This document shows, piece after piece, positions 11,851 through 24,871 of a stretch of DNA of 64,000 bases. Below the pieces are notes generated by a model. It worked only from the letters and a program-made list of their open reading frames with translations. It searched no databases and was not told the origin of the DNA. This stretch comes from Heloderma charlesbogerti (lineage: Eukaryota > Chordata > Lepidosauria > Squamata > Helodermatidae), in NCBI GenBank assembly GCA_026122225.1, contig JANEZZ010002696.1, positions 930,001-994,000 on the forward strand, read 5' to 3'. The stretch's first letter is position 1. Every line of letters begins with the position of its first letter. The position numbers and the translations under genes were made by a program.

Positions 11851-11946
11851 TCTCTTAAAGAAGTAATCAGCATTTGCAAACAGACATTACTCTCTTAAAG
11901 AAGGATTGGTCTCTTAAAGAAGTAATCAGCGTTTGCAAACAGGCAT
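11851..11946. repeat. Short tandem duplication
   Basis: A unit of about 44 bp beginning CTCTTAAAGAAGTAATCAGC and continuing TTTGCAAACAG occurs at 11853 and again at 11910, with a partial unit (CTCTTAAAGAAGGATTGGT) between them. The two full units differ by only a couple of bases. Confidence 0.85.
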
Positions 11947-13296
11947 TGGAACCCTTGGGAAACACAGTAAATGTTCAATCTGTTCTCATTTCTGGGATAC
12001 AGGTGTAGCAGATATTCAAAATATTGTATTTGTCCCAGTAACACAAATACATACACACAGCAGATTTATTGTGCAGCATCATTTATTACTTCCTTGCTGC
12101 CTTACTAATTTATTCTAGTGCTGGGTGAAGAGAGTCCGCTCACTTTCGCAGTCCCGTTTACAGGGCACGAAAATCAGTGGGCATTCCCAGAGCAGCCAGT
12201 AGGGGCCACCATCTTTTCCACCCAATAGTGCATGTAGAATAATGCTACATCATGACATAGCATTATTCCAACCAAAACATTGTGGGGGAACATGGCAGCC
12301 TAGCTTTCTGCAGATTACAGATGCTCTGCACGACTTGGAGTAGCAAGGACAACTTCCACTGAAAGAAAGAGTAGTGTTTTTTTTTTAAAAAAGACATTGA
12401 TGCCCCCACCTTTACTAGTAAGCCCCCCTTTCTCCACATTTTTAAAACCTTTTGCTGCCCCTCAAAGATTAATTTTCTTCTCCTACTTCAGCCCACCCAA
12501 ATTCCTCCCTCCAAAACTGGTGAACACATTCTGAAGGAAAGCTTTCGGACATCTTTAATTATTTACAAAGTTTTAAAGCGTTGGTTAGTCTCCCTTTGGC
12601 TTGATGGGCAAAATATTTATTTTCATTTGATTCTTAAGAAACCATATGCTGTTGGGAGCATTTGCATAGAAGGAACCTACTTGCCATTTCTCACCCATAC
12701 TTGTTATAATTTAAGGGAGCTATGGTTTTTCAGAATATTTGGCTACCCCCTCCCCCCAAATGCTCAAGCTGACACTATTAATTTAATTCTACCCTGAAAC
12801 CAATTTTCTTTCACTGAATCTCATTACACACAAGATTTAATTTTGTCCATTCATGCGTAAAGGAAATATATTTCAGGAATTTGCAAGGGAAACTCCCTGC
12901 ATCGACCTGTAAAGTTTTCGTTGGGAATTATAAAATGGCTCCAACTGACATGCTACTCAACTGTTTGTAATTCTGTGCTTGCTCAAAGTAACAGTTTTCC
13001 CTGATGCAGTAATACATGTTCTCACAGAAAGTAACAGGGCTCAAACTACACAGGGGTTTGCTTACCTCAGCCAGACAGCCTGGTCTTAAAGCTCTGTCTT
13101 ACACATAATGACACAAACAGATTTACACTGCAATTAAGGCAGCATCCTTAACACAGCAGGCCTACACAGCCTATATCGGATATAAAGCAGTGCTAGAGGT
13201 GTGTGCCCAACCAGGTCAGACGTTGCTCTGGTGGCTGGTGTGGTTCCAGAAAAGGGGCCACAAGTTGCTCCATCCCTCCTCTGTGTGGATCACTTC

Positions 13297-13755
13297 TAGT
13301 GATGGACCAACTCAGCAGGGTCTGGGTCGTGCACCGCTCACTGGACCCCTGCTTGCCACATGCCCATTTGCTGCACTGCATGCCAAGCTTGGAGGTCTGT
13401 GAGCACCCGACGGCCAGTTGCCCGCTTCCTCACTGAGCCACCATTTTGTGGAAAAATGGCTCTTCTTCTTATTCATAAATGTTCATCTGCACAAATGGCA
13501 ACTGTAAAGGGGCCATTTATGCAAGATTACAGTTGTAAATGGTTCATTTACACCTGTAATCTTGCATAAATAGCCCCTTTACAGCTGCCATTTGCACAGA
13601 CAAATCTTTATGAACAATTACGAGCCACCATTTTTCCTCAAAAAGCATGCACTGAGCCAGGCAAGTGGGAGGAATTGTGGACTGGTGTCCAGGGGGCCAG
13701 GTCAGTGATTTCTCACTGGGCTTTGAGCCCCAGCCAGATGCTCACGACATCCCTA
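13297..13755. mobile_element. hAT foldback element (TAGGGATG family)
   Basis: Ends TAGTGATGG and CGACATCCCTA. The interior is a long palindrome centred near 13535 (GCAAGATTACAGTTGTAAAT / ATTTACACCTGTAATCTTGC). Flanking 8-mers atcacttc and gttgcttc agree at 5 of 8 positions. No coding content. Confidence 0.7.
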
Positions 13756-14164
13756 GTTGCTTCTCCAATGGAATTTTAGAAGGACAGCTCCTGAACTAAG
13801 TTATGGGGTGTCTCCATGGGCCTAACTACATGTTATTTTAAATTGCATCACTTGCAGAGATATCGCTGGTTTTTTTTTAAAATTAATACTTACGGGGGAG
13901 GTATCAGGCTCACAGTGCACAAATAGAAAGAAAGCTCCCATTGGGGGCCCCACACTTAGTTATAGCTGTTTAAAAAACAACAAAAAGCAACACTTTTAAA
14001 ATAATGTTCACTTAGGCCCAAAGATCTGTGTGTCAGATTTCACTCTGATCTTGCTGGCATAGTGAAGATGACATGTCTTTGGTCATTTTTCACCTAGTTT
14101 TGAACTTCCAGTACAGGAAGGTCATGGCAGGGTTAGGCTAGACCTAATCCTAGAACAGCCTTTT

Positions 14165-14285
14165 TCTTCTTCTGCACAGTGTATTTATTGATTTGATCTG
14201 GTTTGTACCTCACCTTTCTGCCAAGAAAAATGGCAATCAAGGCAAGTTTACACATATATGTTCATCATTTGATAACATGCAATAT
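14165..14285 (-). mobile_element. L2-type LINE 3' tail fragment
   Basis: TATTTATTGATTTGATCTGG, then CCTCACCTTTCTGCCAAGA, then GCAATCAAGGCAAGTTTACA resembles the reverse complement of a LINE 3' UTR ending in a TAAA-type tail. Confidence 0.5.
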
Positions 14286-14363
14286 CCAGTGACTTGTGAG
14301 TGAGAAATAACCGTCAGAAATGATATACCAGAAAAAGGGCTTTCATAGCACCTGAGACATCTT

Positions 14364-14827
14364 AAGGGGGATGAAGTGATTTGTTTTGATTTGATGTTAA
14401 GACTTTTATTTAAAAGAGAGACTACATTTCAAGGGAGAAATTTGGATGGGGGAGAAATTTGTCCAGTTTACATTTTTAATAAGAACTTACCTAATTTCAC
14501 ACTTCTGAACCTCTATGCAAATCAAAACTCAGTTATTCTTCCAAATTCACAATTATCTGAATTTTGCAACAGAATTCTCCAGTTAAAATGCATACAAAAA
14601 TGCATATGAGAGGAAATAATGTTAAAATGCATTATAGTAGGAACATTGCTTACAAAAAAAAATGTTAGGCAAAAATGCATGCTTTAGGAGAAATGTGCAC
14701 AAAAATGCGTATGCATTTTCATGCAATTTTTTTTTAATTTTCAAGACAAAGTTCAAGACAAACTGAACTTAAGATAAGAAACATGAGAAACTGAGAAAAC
14801 CAAAATGGACAGATTCATTCATCCCTA
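14364..14827. mobile_element. Possible TAGGGATG-type MITE with AAAATGCAT units
   Basis: The right end is GATTCATTCATCCCTA and the left end may be GGGGGATGAAGTGATTTG. The interior has repeated AAAAATGCAT units, also seen at 15440-15540. No target duplication was found. Confidence 0.4.
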
Positions 14828-14855
14828 ATTTCAAGACCTCAAAACAAATAACAAT

Positions 14856-14875
14856 GAGAGAGAGAGAGAGAGAGA
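14856..14875. repeat. (GA)n microsatellite
   Basis: Ten GA units. Confidence 0.95.
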
Positions 14876-16287
14876 TCCAATAGCAGACCTTGAATCCCAT
14901 TACTAAGTGTGACCCATACATTAAAAACCAGGAGGAAACATAGAGGTATTCCCACAGTACCTTATTCTGCACAGTACAAATCCATTCTCCCTTTCTGTCC
15001 TCTGCTTTGACTATCCCCTAGTTTCTTAGTCCCAAACTAGATACATGTAGTCTAGTTTGCAACCACACATATTTTATCCTTGTGTCTGACTTGTTCACAT
15101 ATAAAGTGGGAGCTATAGAACTATTTTTACATGATGTAGAGCACACCAGGTCCCCTTCTTTTCTGCTTTGGGAGGAAAATAGCCTTGGGAGGGAGCAATA
15201 CATTTCCAATGCTTTACATGTCCTAACCGATGACAGAGGGGGCAAGGAAGTCGGCAACACCTTTGAGATATATATCCCCCATTTCCTCCCTAAGGATGCT
15301 TGAGGAATTGGATCTTTTGTCAATTCCAGTACAAATGGATCCGATCTGCACCTTCTGGGCTAGCATGTGGGCTGAAACTTAATTATCCACCAGCTTTTGT
15401 GCTTCCTGAATGTTCCAGCACACTTCTCAGCTTGACAAAAGGTATCAAAATACATTTGAAAATGCATATTTTGAGAGAAAATATGTTTAGAAACATGTAT
15501 ATTGTGAGAAAATGTTTCAAAACTGTATTTAAATGTTTCTAAAAGTACATTTTCATGCTGATGATGTTTTTTTTAATCACACATAAATGCAGAACAGACT
15601 TACTAACATGCAAAAGTGACACAGACCAGAAATAGATTGATTGGGAGGGGAGGAGTAGGGGTGGACCAAAGCCAGCTCCTCTATTGGCTAGGGAAAGCAC
15701 TAGAACCCCCTGCCTCCTCCCAAACACAGACATCTTTGTCCCCTCTTTTCCTCCATGAGAAGTCAGCTCTTGGTTTGGAGGGAGCGGCAAGGTATGGTAA
15801 ATATATCACCAACTTCTCCATGCCATCTGAATGACGGAGAAATGCCAGAAATAGAGGTGCTAAGTTGGGCTGAAGTAAAGAAAGCTGGAAGACGAAGAGT
15901 GAAGGACAAAGGTAGCAAGAGGTGAATAAGCTGGCTCTTTCTCCCACCTTCCACCCCACTTGTTAAATATCACAGGCATTTAAATAATAACAGACTGGTG
16001 TGGCTGCTCTGGGCCTTTCATTGTCCAAGCTGCACAACCATATTGAGATTCATATGTATAAGACCTCCCATGCAACCTGTGTCCACTAGAAGTAGTTGGG
16101 GCAGGTCATGTGAGTAGGATGTGTATGCTATTGTACCTCATCACATGCCATTTTCTGTATGGGATGGGGGCTGTGTGAGCCCAAGACTTATTCCTCTCAT
16201 GCACTGCTTGCAGTGTGCATGAACCTGCTTTTAGAGTTGGTTCACTTTGCACTGAAAAGAAAATGCTCAAGAGCTATAATTGGAGCC

Positions 16288-16307
16288 AAATCTTTACAGT
16301 GCAATCA

Positions 16308-16349
<42 letters not shown>

Positions 16350-16405
16350 CAGAAGTAAACGCCTCTGAGTTCAATGGAGCCAACTCCCCAGTAAGTGGGT
16401 TCAGA
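16288..16405. repeat. GCAATCCTA-family MITE with an expanded (TC)n inside
   Basis: Left end ACAGTGCAATCATAT, then (CT)n at 16310-16346, then ACTCAGAAGTAAACGCC, GAGTTCAATGGAG and the right end GGGTTCAGAGTTGCAGCC. Confidence 0.75.
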
Positions 16406-17473
16406 GTTGCAGCCTTGGTCACATTTTTTTTAATGTGGATCTTCCCCCTCAAATCTAAAGTCAGAATTAGTAGAATTGATTTGACAGAGTTGCTTTGAGG
16501 CTTATCTTTACATGTAGAAAATGATATCTGAAAAGCACTTTAAGGCAAACCTCCTGAAAGATTTATGAATATTTTGAGAGAACGTTTACACATTCTTTCA
16601 GTACAGCATGATACATTATTTTAAAGAGGGAAATGTTGTAATCATGATAGAAAATGTGTTCTTGAAATATTTGACCTACCATTCCGACTTAACACACTTC
16701 TACAGTGAATGGTGTATAGGAGTCCCACTTTTGATTCCAAATTGACTCAATTGTAACAATTACAAAAAGACAGCAACGTGAAAAACAAATAGGGTTCTTA
16801 AAAAAGCAAAAGGGGCAGTAACATTAAAAAATTTTTTACCCCTTTTCATATCTGAAATACTGCTATCTTCAATTTTAGAAGAGATTCTACATCAGTGCAA
16901 TCTTCTATTGATCACACTGAACCTTTCTGGTGTATGATATTAAATTAGGCCAAAAATTCCCATTATTATTTGTTATAGTGGAATACTGGAGTTCCATTCT
17001 GTGCCATACATCAAGAGAGACCAGAAGCATCTGGGCCATATCGCAAAATGTTTACAAGTTATTATATATACAGAGTCAAACATACATTCAGCAGAGATGA
17101 AGAGATCATTTGCAATGTATAATAAATGAGAGATATATAGTACAAACTTGGTGCGCTACTGTGAATAGACTCACACATTTATTTAAGAAACTATTGCAAA
17201 CAGATTAATTAGTAGTATGCAGGAAGAGGGAAGATATGACCTGCATAAATAGAAAACCCTGGGAAAAAATTTTAAAAAATAAACAGAACAAGGCATAAGA
17301 TGCCAGAGAGTACAGTCCACAAATACCTTAAGGTATTTAAATACCTTGCATTTAAATCACTACAGGGGGTAGGCATCAAACCAGAGGTAACAAGCAACAC
17401 ACATAACAACAATATTACCTTTACCTCGGGCAATTGTCCTGACTTCGGGACAATTCTCACAAAGTGAAACTCC

Positions 17474-17850
17474 AGGCCAAATCAGACCAGATGACTGATA
17501 GATGAAATCAGGTCTCACACCTCTTTAAATTTTTGTTTAAAAGCAAACAAACAACTGGGGAGAGAAAATTCAGATGGGGACATGGAGAGAGTTAATCTTT
17601 TCCTCCAATCCACTTTCCTAATGAAAACCCAAAGCTGCTATTTCCCCTGCAGGGATTCATGGGAACACATAGGTTTTCCTAACAGGACAAATCAGGACAA
17701 GATTAGCAGGGAGGCCTAACCCCTTCCCCCAACATCATGGCCCTGATCAGATCCCAACCCCACAATCCCCCCCCCCGGCTTTTGACAAACATTTAAAGAG
17801 GTGGGAGATCCAGTCATGAATCTCCATTGCCGCCTCTATTCTGGGCCTTA
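17474..17850. mobile_element. Foldback MITE
   Basis: Inverted arms CACCTCTTTAAATTTTTGTT (17518) and the complement of ACAAACATTTAAAGAGGTGG (17785), with weaker similarity extending outward to GGCC at both ends. No coding content. Confidence 0.6.
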
Positions 17851-17974
17851 GCCTCACCCATTAAACCTGCCCCCTACCAATCAATCAACTAATAATATTT
17901 TAATTGATTAATCTACCTCTTATTAAATACTTGTAGTCTTAGTATTAAAAAGCAATATATTATCTCAATGCATT

Positions 17975-18150
17975 TCTAATCCACACTTGGCCATAAAAGC
18001 TCACTGGGTGACGTTGGGCCAGCCACTGACTCTCAGCCTAACCTACCTCACAGTGTGGTTGTGAGGATAAAATGGAGAAGAGGAGGATATAAGCTAACTT
18101 GGCTCCTTGGAGCAAAAAGGTGGGATATAAATGTAACAAACAAATAAAAA
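17975..18150 (+). mobile_element. MIR-like SINE, partial, with L2-type tail
   Basis: Core segment CTCACTGGGTGACGTTGGGC, CCTCACAGTGTGGTTGTGAG and GATAAAATGG is the CORE-SINE/MIR-type middle. It ends AGGTGGGATATAAATGTAAC with an A-rich tail like L2. The tRNA head is missing here, but a similar head occurs at 63828. Confidence 0.7.
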
Positions 18151-19629
18151 CAAATTTCATCCTGTACATGCCATTTAGGAAACATGCTGTTTTCTTGCAC
18201 TCCCACCCCCGAAAGTGTGTGAGAGCAGACTTTTTTTAAAAAAAGATTTTATGCATTAAAACACAGGTGCTGATACACTCAACATATTTCAAAAGTCTTG
18301 AGGGATGTACTCTGCATATGAGAAAATAATACAAGATTCCATTTTTCAGATGGTTTCTGCTTCTGCATATATTTATAATGCAGTTCATGAACTCATTTTT
18401 CACCTCTTGTATTAGTGTGAAAGTGATCATTTCTCCTATAAGACCATAAATGTTTTCAACCATCCAAAGCCTAATGCAAACTGTAAGAGAACCCAGTGAA
18501 ATATTGTGACGATGTTTAAAAAAAACATGATCTTTTCTTAATTTACCACAGCCCTAGGGAAACTGTAAATTATATGTTGACAGCTTCCATATGTGTTATG
18601 TTGCTCTTTAGACCTACAATTGAATATAAAATGTGGTTTTAGCAGAAAATCAGCTACATTTCATTAAAAAAAAATATGTCTACGATACCAAATATCACTT
18701 TCACCCCTCCCCCCATTGGATTCCAATGTCATGTGGCCTTTTGTACTTTTTCAGTATTGTCAAGAGGGGAGACACAAACTATAACAAGCAGACATTTTCC
18801 CATCATTGTTTTCAATATATTGTTATTTTATACCATCTAGTTCCCCCCCCCCGCTGCTAGTATAACAAAGGATTTACAGTTAAGAGCCACAGTCTCAAAG
18901 GAAACCCAAAAGGAATTTGTTTCAACAAGTCCAACCCTCACAACCAGACTGATCAGCCAAAATCTAGGTTGTTTGGATGGGTCGCAACTAGGGGAAACAA
19001 TGTCACCATCATATTATAAGCTATTCGGTGATCTGGGTGTGTAGTAAAGACTACATGCCCATATGCACACTACATCATGTGTCAACCCATGCTTTTCTAT
19101 GCTCAAAAGGTTGTGAAAATTGGCAACAAATTGCCCTGCACTCATCAGATATATTTCAGTGGAATCCAGTTTTGTGTTCCTTGTGCATCAATGGCCACTT
19201 CAATCACTACAAGATTTGTTTAAAGACGAGATGATCATAAAACTGACAAGGATTTTTCAAGGCTCAGTTCACATGATCATTGTGCCTGTGGTAGCTGTTG
19301 AAACGTCTGCCTGTGTCAGCATCTTGCCAATGGCCAGCTAATCATAACCATCAGTCCCAATAGGGTGAAGCTAAAAAAAAAGACTTTTCTGATTATGTGA
19401 AAAAGCTTGATTAACCTGCTTGTAAATGTTTAAGCAGCTACTGCGTTGCCATATGAATTAGCTCTACATCCATGTTAGATTTTTCTCTTCGCTGAGGTTT
19501 TCTTCTAGCCATTATTTTCATTTAAACCATCAGGGTTTCCAATGGCATCAACACAAATCCCAACAGAGTTTGCAGCTTGTATTCTGCCAACCCAGTCCTA
19601 CCCACAGAAGGCAGGTGCCATAGCGCCAC

Positions 19630-20148
19630 TAGAGATGGCAGAGAAATCCGCTGTGGATTCAAATAAAGTTGGATTCTCAAGAATCTGACCTGCAAAGTCC
19701 ACAGCGGACTGAACCCACAAACCTCTGGGTCCATCAGATTTCCTGAGGGGTGGCTCTCCTCCATTCTAAACAGCATGATCAGCTAATGGCGACCACCATT
19801 AGCCAATCGTGGGAAAAATACAGCTGCAAATTGTGCAGTTTACAGCATTTGCGGCCGCATAGCAATTTCTTCTATGTAAATTGTGGCATAAACAGCCACA
19901 GATTACATAGTAGAAGTGCTTTACAGTCGCAAATACCGTCAACTATACAATTTGTTGCTGTATTTTCCCCACGATTGGCTAATGGTGGCCGCCATTAGCT
20001 GATCACACTGTTTAGAATGGAGGAGAGCTTCCTTGAGAAATCTGATGGATGCAGTAAGGCTCCAGGGAAATCTGTGGGGATGCAAGTGACCTGGATTTCC
20101 CTGCTGTACCCCCCCCAGACTGGAAGTTGTGGGGTTTGTACATCCCTA
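19630..20148. mobile_element. hAT foldback element (TAGGGATG family)
   Basis: Left end TAGAGATGGCAGAGAAATCC and right end GTTTGTACATCCCTA. A long palindrome fills the centre: ATTCTAAACAGCATGATCAG (19763) pairs with CTGATCACACTGTTTAGAAT (20000). Flanking 8-mers agcgccac and actgacac agree at 5 of 8. No coding content. Confidence 0.75.
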
Positions 20149-20579
20149 ACTGACACCCACATTCATAAAAGTATCCTATTTCCACTTGCTTCCCTGTAGC
20201 CTGTTTGGGTCTTGGATGTTGGCACTTTTCTTTGTAATTAATATCTTGCCTTGTGCTGCAATTGCAGTGATGGAAGGGCTTCCTGCTTATGTGGACTGGA
20301 TTGTACTTCCATAATCCTGCATTCACCACAACCGCTGTGCAGACACATGAGACTTGTACAGAAGCATATATAAATTGCATCAGAAGTGGGACATTCTCAA
20401 TGTTTTCCTGTTCTGGTGCAACACTGACTAGAGATATTCCATTGGGAAAAGAGCTAAACAGTCCCTTTCACTTTATATCTACAAGACTAATTTATTCTAG
20501 CCAATATTTTAACTACATGCCAGTGTACTAACTTAGAATCAACCTACACATTACTTGAAAGATGTAGCTAGCAGCTACA

Positions 20580-20812
20580 TTTTTTCCCCTTACTCAAAAG
20601 TAAGGGAGGGAGGCCCAATTCAGATTGGGACCCTGGTATAGGGGTTAGCAGGGCTCTAACCCTTTGGATCCTTTTCTAGCAATGCAAAGTGCAGGTGCAG
20701 GGCCTCAATTTGCAGTGAGAGACAAAAGGTTAAAGGTCCCTGCACACACACACACAATAGGGCCCTGATCAAGTCCCCATGCTAACTTATGAGTAAGGGG
20801 GAAAACAGAGAG
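20580..20812. mobile_element. Foldback MITE
   Basis: Arms TTTTTTCCCCTTACTCAAAA and the complement of CTTATGAGTAAGGGGGAAAA, with GGCCCAATTCAGATTGGGAC next to the left arm. Related to the interior of 27420-27880 and 61161-61375. Confidence 0.55.
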
Positions 20813-20990
20813 AGTGCCTTCTCCTTTATCAACCTGCCTGGTCACTGAGGTCATAGGATGAAGCACTTCTGGTAGTTCCAGATGGACCTGAGGTCCATTT
20901 GGAGACCACTTGGAGTAGATCCTTCAGTGTATTGCCTCCCTCTCTGTGGAACTCCCTGCCTGTTGATGTCACACAGACACCGACATTATT
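20808..20990 (+). mobile_element. Decayed L2 LINE fragment
   Basis: GCCTTCTCCTTTATC, GGTCACTGAGGTCATAGGAT and CTCTGTGGAACTCCCTGCCT match the C-terminal coding part of the L2 subfamily at 7637 and 36246 (complemented). Stops and indels are present. Confidence 0.65.
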
Positions 20991-21250
20991 TTGTTTTCCA
21001 TGTCCACTAAAGACATGGGGGGAGGGGTTCCTGGGCTTTTAATAATTACAGCTTCCCCCATCCCAGTTCTCAAGAAAGAAATGAATGAGTTCTATGGTGG
21101 GAGGACAGCTGTGGCAATAGGACTTGCCAGCAAAGTCCTCTGAAAGGGTAGAGTTTAAGGCCTTGGGCCTCCACTGCTTCAGAGTGGCCATCCAACAAAA
21201 CTAGTTACCGACTTGAACTTCTAAAGTACGGTACATATAAAAGTGGTTTC

Positions 21251-21441
21251 CAGTGGAGGTTCGTGGCTCTGATGTCAGTGGGGCAGTGAATCTACCCTGG
21301 GTTTCAGTCAGAACCAGTCAGCACTTCAAAGGAGATATCCAAGGTGCTGAACCCATAGGTTCTTTAGAGTTCTGACTGGTTCTAATTGAAATCCAGAGTG
21401 GATTCACCATCCCATGACATCAGATCCACCAGTCTCCACTG
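21251..21441. mobile_element. hAT MITE (CAGTGGAGG family) with perfect 8-bp target duplication
   Basis: A 191-bp palindrome with ends CAGTGGAGGTTCGTGGCTCT and AGATCCACCAGTCTCCACTG. Flanking 8-mers are identical, gtggtttc (21243-21250 and 21442-21449), the hAT signature. The arms include GGGTTTCAGTCAGAACCAGT. A sister copy is at 27619-27838. Confidence 0.88.
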
Positions 21442-21698
21442 GTGGTTTCACAATAGTGCTGACAGGGCTAAACTAGATGCTACATTAAATGTGCAGCATG
21501 TTGCTGACTTTTTGTTTACTTTAGTAAACAGCAGCCACAACACCAGCAGCAAATAGCAGCAGCAGCAGAGGGCAGCAGCTTTAAAGACCAGGGGAAGGGG
21601 TATTGTGGACTTTATCTGCTCCTTCTTAGCTGCTGTTCTCTTTTATCTCTTTTATATTCTTTTAAACTTTTGTATATTTTATATCTTAATATTTTAAT

Positions 21699-24600
21699 AT
21701 GTGCCTGGGAGGACTATTGGACAACTCAGGGGGTGGGGGAGGTGCCACCATAACTGTGGTCACGGGCAGGGGGAGGTATGGCGTTGGGGGATTAACAGGC
21801 CAGCTGAGGAGAAGAGGGGCTAGACACCTTACAGCTGTCCCCTCTTCTGGTTCTTCCCCCAACCTGATGGTTCCTGGCAGCCTTACCAGTCTGCCCTCGG
21901 GTCTGGTGGTGCTGCTGCTGAATGCCAGGTCGGCCCAAAATAAGACCTCCCTCGTCCATGAGGGGGCTGACCTGGCATGTATTACTGAGACCTGGGTGGG
22001 GGAACTGGGAGGGGTCACTCTCTCCCAGCTGTGCCCTCCTGGGTACTCGGTGCAGCACCAACACCGACTTGAGGGTCGGGGAGGGGGGGTTGCCGTGGTC
22101 TATAGGAATTCAATCTCCTTCTCCAGGCTTCCTGCTCATTCGAGTGCAGATCTTGAGTGTCTGTACCTTGTGTTGGGTACCCGGGACAGATTAGGGATTC
22201 TGTTGGTGTACCGCCCACCCCGCTGCCCATCAGACTCCCTGCCTGAGCTGATGGAGGTGGTCTCGGACTTGGTGTTGAGGACCCCCAGGATGATGGTCCT
22301 GGGGGATCTCAACTTCCATGCCGAGGCCGCTGTATCCGGGGCGGCTCAGGACTTCATGGCCGCCATGGCAACCATGGGGCTGTCCCAACATGTCATCGGC
22401 CCAACGCATATAAAAGGACACACGCTTGATCTGGTTTTCTCGACTGGGCAGGAGGATGGTGATCTGAAAGTAGAGGAATTAACATCTGTCCCTTTGTCAT
22501 GGTCAGATCACTTCTTGCTGAGGTTTAGACTCCTGGCGGCCTTTCCCCTCTGCAAGGGTGGGGGACCTATTAAAATGGTCCGCCCCCGGAGATTAATGGA
22601 TTCCGATGGATTCCAGAGGGCTCTGGGGGATTTTCCTGCTGGTATGGCTGGTGCTCCTGTCGAAGCCCAGGTCGCTCTGTGGAATGCAGAGATGACTCGG
22701 GCGGTTGACACGATCGCACCCAAGCGCCCTCTCCCTCTGAGCAGAGCCCGGCCAGCTCCTTGGTATACACCTGAGCTGAGGGCAATGAAGCAAGAGGGGA
22801 GACGGCTAGAACGCAGGTGGAGGAAAACTTGTGCTGAGTCTGACCGAACACAGGTAAGAGCCCACTATCGAGCCTACTCTGTGGCGGTGAGGGTGGCAAA
22901 GAGGCAGTTCTTTTCCACCAGCATTGCATCTTCTCAGTGTCGTCCGGCGGAGCTTTTCCGAGTGGTTCGCGGCCTGTTACATTCTGGGCCAGGGAGAGAG
23001 ACGGTGGAACCCTCGGTAGCACGCTGTGACGAGTTTGCACGGCACTTTGAGGATAAAGTCGCTCAGATTCGTCATGAATTGGACACAACCATTAATGCAG
23101 CTCCATTGGTAGAGGCGTTCAGAGCACCGTCTGGTCCAGTTTTATTGGATGAGTTTCAGTTACTGAGGCCTGAGGATGCGGACAAGGTGCTTGGCCAAGT
23201 CCGATCGCCACTTGTGTGCTTGACCCTTGCCCTTCATGGCTTATTAAATCAAACAAGGAGGGGTTGTCCGGCTGGGTCCAGGAGGTTGCAAATTCCTCCT
23301 TGAGAGAGGGAGTGGTGCCTGCTGCTTTAAAAGAGGCAGTAATTAGACCACTCCTGAAAAAGCCTAACCTGGACCCAGAGGATGTTAACAATTATAGGCC
23401 AGTGGCCAACATCCCCTTCCTGGGCAAGGTGCTTGAGCGGGTGGTTGTAGGACAGCTCCAGGCACTCTTGAATGAAACGGATTATCTAGATCCATTTCAA
23501 TCGGGCTTCAGGCCTGGTTTTGGAGCGGAAACTGTCTTGGTCGCCCTGTGGGATGACCTCTGCTGGGAGAGGGACAGGGGGAGTGCGACCCTGTTGATTC
23601 TCCTGGACCTCTCAGCGGCTTTCGATACCATCGACCATGGTATCCTTCTGGATAGGTTGTCTGGGTTGGGAGTTGGAGGCACTGCACTACAGTGGTTCCG
23701 CTCCTACTTGGATGGCCGATTCCAGAAGGTGGTGCTGGGGGATTATTGCTCTGTGCCATGGCAATTGTGCCATGGGGTTCCACAGGGCTCTATTCTATCC
23801 CCCATGCTGTTTAACATCTACATGAAACCGCTGGGGGAGGTTATCCAGAGGTATGGGCTGAGGTGCCATCAATATGCGGATGACACCCAGCTCTACCTCT
23901 CTTTCTCATCAAAACCAGGTGAGGCAGTGGCTGTTCTGAACCAGTGCCTGGGCACGGTAATGGACTGGATGAGGGCTAATAAACTGAAACTCAATCCAGA
24001 CAAGACGGAGGTACTGTTAGTGGGTGGTTCGTCTGCCCTGCTAGGTGATATTCAACCTGTTCTGGAGGGGGTTGCACTCCCCCTAAAGGATCAGGTTCGT
24101 AGTTTGGGGGTGCTCTTGGATCCAGAACTGTCACTTGAGGCACAGGTGAACTCAGTGGCACGGAGCACTTTTTATCAGCTTAGGCTGGTATACCAACTAC
24201 GCCCTTATCTGGACAGAGATAGCCTAGCTACAGTTATCCATGCTCTGATAACTTCTCGTCTGGATTACTGCAATGCGTTATACGTGGGGCTGCCTTTGAA
24301 AACGGTCCGGAAACTTCAGCTGGTCCAAAATAGGGCAGCAAGATTGTTAACGGGGACTGGCCTGCGAGCTCATATTACGCCAGTACTTTTCCAGCTGCAC
24401 TGGCTGCCAGTCCATTTCCGGGCCCGATTCAAAGTGCTGGTGTTAACATTCAAAGCCCTTAACGGCTTGGGGCCAGGTTACCTGAAGGATCGCCTCCTCC
24501 CATATGTGCCTGCCCGGACCTTAAGATCATCATCAGCGGCCCTTCTCCGTGAGCCCCTGCCGAAGGAAGTGAGGCGGGTGGCTACTAGGAGGAGGGTTTT

Positions 24601-24715
24601 TTCTGTTGTGGCACCCCGGCTCTGGAATGAGCTCCCTAGTGAGGTTCGCCTGGCGCCTACATTGTACTCCTTTCGGCGCCAGGTGAAGACCTTTTTATTT
24701 TCCCAGGCATTTTAG
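21699..24715 (+). pseudogene. L2 endonuclease-reverse transcriptase ORF, one frameshift
   Basis: The first open part, 21699-23303, carries an APE-type endonuclease: N75 in LLNARS, ETW at 97-99, YRPP at 171-174, GDLNFH at 202-207, HTLDLVFS at 241-248 and SWSDHF at 267-272. The second part, in another frame and in use from about 23210 to 24715, holds reverse transcriptase: NNYRPVA, LDLSAAFDTIDH, GVPQGSILSP and the catalytic QYADDTQLY, then the L2-type C-terminus (LDYCNALYVGLP, LHWLPVHFRARFKVL, FSVVAPRLWNELPSEVR). A one-base indel near 23205 separates them. All catalytic residues are visible. The enzyme nicks target DNA and copies its own RNA from the 3' end (target-primed reverse transcription). 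It is not a host gene: the same C-terminal motifs recur in the L2 fragments of this window. Confidence 0.93.
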
Positions 24716-24871
24716 CTTTCTAAATTTTTATCTTTGCTGTTTTAAATCTGTATTTTAAACTCCTGTACTGCTGCTAGGTTTTATTGTGGTTGTATTGTTA
24801 TATTGTGGTTTTAATGTTCTATATATTTTAAATTGTTTTATTGTGTGTTGTTTGGTTTTAGTTTTTGTGAA

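Noticed and set aside
21699..23303. Host gene encoding a 534-residue endonuclease-like protein
   Set aside because: It continues after one frameshift into an L2 reverse transcriptase, and the element ends in a LINE 3' UTR and tail.
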